Part shown: positions 5,319-7,038 of the stretch, in pieces
Position numbering within the stretch: position 1 is the stretch's first letter
How the letters are laid out: every line of letters starts with the position of its first letter
Origin: Bacteroidota bacterium
Lineage (GTDB): Bacteria; Bacteroidota; Bacteroidia; Flavobacteriales; Flavobacteriaceae
Length of the DNA: 7,038 bases
Reading direction: 5' to 3'
Assembly: GCA_023386255.1 (NCBI GenBank)
Contig: JAEWKB010000272.1
Coordinates: 1-7,038, forward strand
The notes under the pieces: generated by a model
The model's input: the letters and a program-made list of their open reading frames with translations, nothing else
Told to the model about the DNA's origin: nothing
Database searches by the model: none
Program-made: the position numbers and the translations under genes

Positions 5319-6716
5319 CTATTTATTTTTATGTTTTTTTACTGCATTCTGTATTATCTCAAGATCCCATATTGCAGGAAATTGTTCTTCCAGCAGTGTG
5401 TGGTTCTTGTAATTCAGCCTCAGGCCGTTTGCAAGGTGAAAGATGCCTTTATCTTCCTCGTGCTGCGTAAAATACAGACCTGCAAGGCGGTACTCCACTT
5501 CATATTCCTCAGGAAAATATTCCGAAGCCTGAAGCAATGTAGTGATAGCCGTATCGTACTCACCTAAAAACTGCAGCGTATCTGTCCAGAAAAGCCAGGT
5601 GTCCAGCTGGTAATCGCCAAACTCTACAGCTTTTCGGTAACCTTCCTCAGCCTCTTCATGAAACTCAAGTGCTTTATTTATTACCGCATAGCGTTTCCAG
5701 TACAGCTTGTTCTCGTTATCAATGCCTATGGCTTTGTTCACGTAGTAAAGCGCCTTCTGGTAATTCTTGCGGCGGATGTAAAAATCCGTAATAGCTATCC
5801 ATGCTTTATCTAAAAGCGGATCTTCATGCACTGTTTTAAGGTAGAACTTCAGTGCTTTTTCTGCATTTCCCAGCCTCTCGTGGCACTTGCCTACACGCAA
5901 TAGTGCGAAAGACGTAGGGTCGTCAAGCTCCATAGTGATGTTGTAGCAAGCAATAGCATCTTCATAGCGTTTAAGCCTCTCCAGTGTCTTTGCCTTTTCA
6001 AGGAAAGCACCAAGAAAACTTTCATCAATAAGCGTAGCATAATCAAACGCACGCAGTGCCTGCTCATAATCTTTTATAGAGTAGTACTGGCGGCCCAGCT
6101 GGTGCCATGCCACTTCGCTGTAGGGGTTCCTGTCTATAAAACCGTTAAGGAAGTCAATAGCCTCCAGGTTCTGGTCAAGGAAATCAAAACAATATACTAC
6201 ATTGTATAGTGCAGAGTGGTCTTCGGTATCTTCCTCAAGACATTTTATAAAGCTGTCCTTAGCCATCTCAAGGTTGTCCATGAACAGGTACTCCATGCCC
6301 ATAAGTGAGTACACATCAGCATAATCATCGGTGTACTGAAGCGCTGTCTGCAATAGCTCTACAGCCTTGTCGTGCTGGTCGCGCTTTGAATATATATTAG
6401 CTTTCTGAATGTAAATTTCTTCGTTTGTAGGCTCTATGGCATAAAGTTCATTCAGCAAACGTTCTGCCACATCAAGCTTATCGTCAAATACTAAAATTTC
6501 AACCTGAACTAATTTTAAACCTGTTGACCTGGGATGTTGTTCCAGGCCGAGTTTTAAGGCCTTTTTCGCAAGGTTGATTTTTCCGGTGTCGAGGTAGTGA
6601 AGAATGATGTCTTCAAACTCTTCGGAGTCAAAGAAGAATACCTTGTTGGTTTTCAACATTGATTCGAACTTTGATAAGGATAAACTGTTATCTTCTTCTT
6701 CGTGACTCAAATTCAT
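5319..6716 (-). CDS. Cytoplasmic tetratricopeptide repeat protein, 465 residues
   Basis: The protein consists almost wholly of about twelve consecutive 34-residue TPR units from residue 33 to 436, for example NLEMAKDSFIKCLEEDTED (149-167), DYEQALRAFDYATLIDES (216-233), NYQKALYYVNKAIGID (318-333) and EYDTAITTLLQASEYFPEE (386-404). Gly or Ala at position 8, Tyr or Phe at 11, Ala at 20 and Pro near 32 recur as in the TPR consensus. The first 25 residues are acidic and polar. There is no signal peptide, membrane helix or attached enzyme domain, so it should be a cytosolic superhelical binding scaffold; its partner is unknown. The C-terminus is basic (KKHKNK). ATG 6716 is the natural start, but its Shine-Dalgarno-like AAAAGGAG is only one base away; the same GGAG would be ideally placed for the TTG at codon 3. 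The gene is 108 bases after an aminotransferase gene on the same strand and is closed by a strong terminator. Confidence 0.94.
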   Translation of the reverse strand: MNLSHEEEDNSLSLSKFESMLKTNKVFFFDSEEFEDIILHYLDTGKINLAKKALKLGLEQHPRSTGLKLVQVEILVFDDKLDVAERLLNELYAIEPTNEEIYIQKANIYSKRDQHDKAVELLQTALQYTDDYADVYSLMGMEYLFMDNLEMAKDSFIKCLEEDTEDHSALYNVVYCFDFLDQNLEAIDFLNGFIDRNPYSEVAWHQLGRQYYSIKDYEQALRAFDYATLIDESFLGAFLEKAKTLERLKRYEDAIACYNITMELDDPTSFALLRVGKCHERLGNAEKALKFYLKTVHEDPLLDKAWIAITDFYIRRKNYQKALYYVNKAIGIDNENKLYWKRYAVINKALEFHEEAEEGYRKAVEFGDYQLDTWLFWTDTLQFLGEYDTAITTLLQASEYFPEEYEVEYRLAGLYFTQHEEDKGIFHLANGLRLNYKNHTLLEEQFPAIWDLEIIQNAVKKHKNK

Positions 6717-6769
6717 ACTCCTTTTGTTTAAAATTATCCTTCTTAAAGTTACTAAATGATAGGGCAGAA

Positions 6770-6798
6770 AGAAAGTAATTTATAATTGTTTTTAACAA
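6770..6798 (-). promoter_or_regulatory. Candidate promoter for the TPR gene
   Basis: On the minus strand TTG (6798-6796) is followed by 18 bases and then TACTTTCT (6777-6770). The spacing fits the Bacteroidota pattern TTG-N17-23-TAnnTTTG, but the last two bases of the -7 element differ. Transcription would begin near 6763, leaving a leader of about 47 bases. The region is AT-rich, so chance matches are likely. Confidence 0.28.
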
Positions 6799-6824
6799 AC
6801 TAATCAACAACTTTTCGTGTTAAT

Positions 6825-7038
6825 TTATTGTTTTTCTTCTTCAAGAACTTCATTCATCACTTCAAGAATAATGCCACATCCTTCCCTGATTTCGTTCTCC
6901 GAAATAGTAAGGGGAGGGGTTATCCTTATTGCCTTGCCCTCAAACAGCAGCCAGAACAATATAAGGCCTCTTTCATGGCATCTCAATATCACTTTATCAG
7001 TAATATCAGCACGTTCGGTCATGGCGGCAAGCATAAGC
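6825..7038 (-). CDS. Class III (ornithine/acetylornithine-type) aminotransferase, C-terminal end
   Basis: Only the last 70 residues are inside the window; the frame remains open at the right edge and ends at TAA 6827-6825. The tail matches the end of PLP-dependent class III aminotransferases: a short strand ERGLILFWLLFEGKAIR, then RITPPLTISENEI and a closing helix to VLEEEKQ. The Arg before the TPPL loop corresponds to the carboxylate-binding Arg of the RFAPPL motif in ornithine aminotransferase. The PLP lysine and the substrate-specific residues lie outside the window, so the substrate cannot be assigned. Flavobacterial members with this kind of tail are often labelled 'aspartate aminotransferase family', which is a family name and not a proven activity. 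It is the first gene read in the minus-strand series and may be co-transcribed with the TPR gene, as no clear terminator is visible in the 108-base gap. Confidence 0.82.
   Translation of the reverse strand, partial: LMLAAMTERADITDKVILRCHERGLILFWLLFEGKAIRITPPLTISENEIREGCGIILEVMNEVLEEEKQ

Noticed and set aside
5331..5567. 78-codon plus-strand frame opposite the TPR gene
   Set aside because: It is the complement of a well-supported TPR coding region, with no start signal or recognisable domain.
6792..6822. Inverted repeat TTAACA ... TGTTAA in the gap after the aminotransferase gene, as a terminator
   Set aside because: The stem is only 6 bp, AT-rich, with a 20-base loop and no U-tract on the minus strand; it is within chance for this composition.
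1..7038. Defence system, CRISPR array, mobile element or biosynthetic cluster
   Set aside because: No transposase, nuclease, repeat array or secondary-metabolism enzyme is present; the genes are metabolic, scaffold and envelope types.

Overview
The window looks like chromosomal DNA from a member of the Bacteroidota, most likely a Flavobacterium-type organism. Four things point there: Sec signal peptides of the MKK...FSQ/GAQ type, AT-rich spacers with candidate promoters of the Bacteroidota form (TTG-N17-23-TAnnTTTG), weak or absent Shine-Dalgarno sequences, and the gene families themselves (multi-repeat DUF349 protein, solo TonB C-terminal domain proteins, a SYSFS-type shikimate dehydrogenase, a cytosolic 12-TPR protein). 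This is inferred from sequence character only, not from a database search.

Layout. On the plus strand, positions 1-1085 hold the 3' part of a secreted beta-rich protein of unknown function; its start lies off the left edge. It converges on everything else at a bidirectional terminator (1091-1113). All other genes are on the minus strand and read right to left: the C-terminal end of a class III aminotransferase (7038-6825), a 465-residue TPR protein (6716-5319), a strong terminator (5306-5283), two tandem small secreted TonB-C-domain proteins (5267-4812 and 4749-4357), shikimate dehydrogenase aroE (4357-3614), a 713-residue DUF349 repeat protein (3470-1329), and a 54-residue two-helix membrane protein (1286-1122).

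How the genes work together. The second TonB-like gene and aroE share one base (TAGTG), so they are probably transcribed together and translationally coupled. The DUF349 gene has its own good candidate promoter (TTG-N19-TATCTTTC) in the 143-base gap after aroE; this also fixes its start at 3470 rather than at the upstream in-frame ATG at 3626. The small membrane protein follows DUF349 by 42 bases and probably depends on its transcript. AroE is the only enzyme whose pathway is clear (chorismate/aromatic amino acid synthesis). The rest are repeat-scaffold, envelope or unknown proteins.

No stretch over 300 bases lacks a gene. I see no RNA genes, CRISPR array, insertion sequence or phage gene. 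Most of the window is ordinary housekeeping-type DNA. The parts that deserve a second look are the overlooked 54-residue membrane protein, the tandem solo TonB-C proteins next to aroE, the terminator-like hairpin sitting almost against a start codon, and the very regular 77-residue repeat of the DUF349 protein. I did not find convincing evidence of a new multi-gene system.
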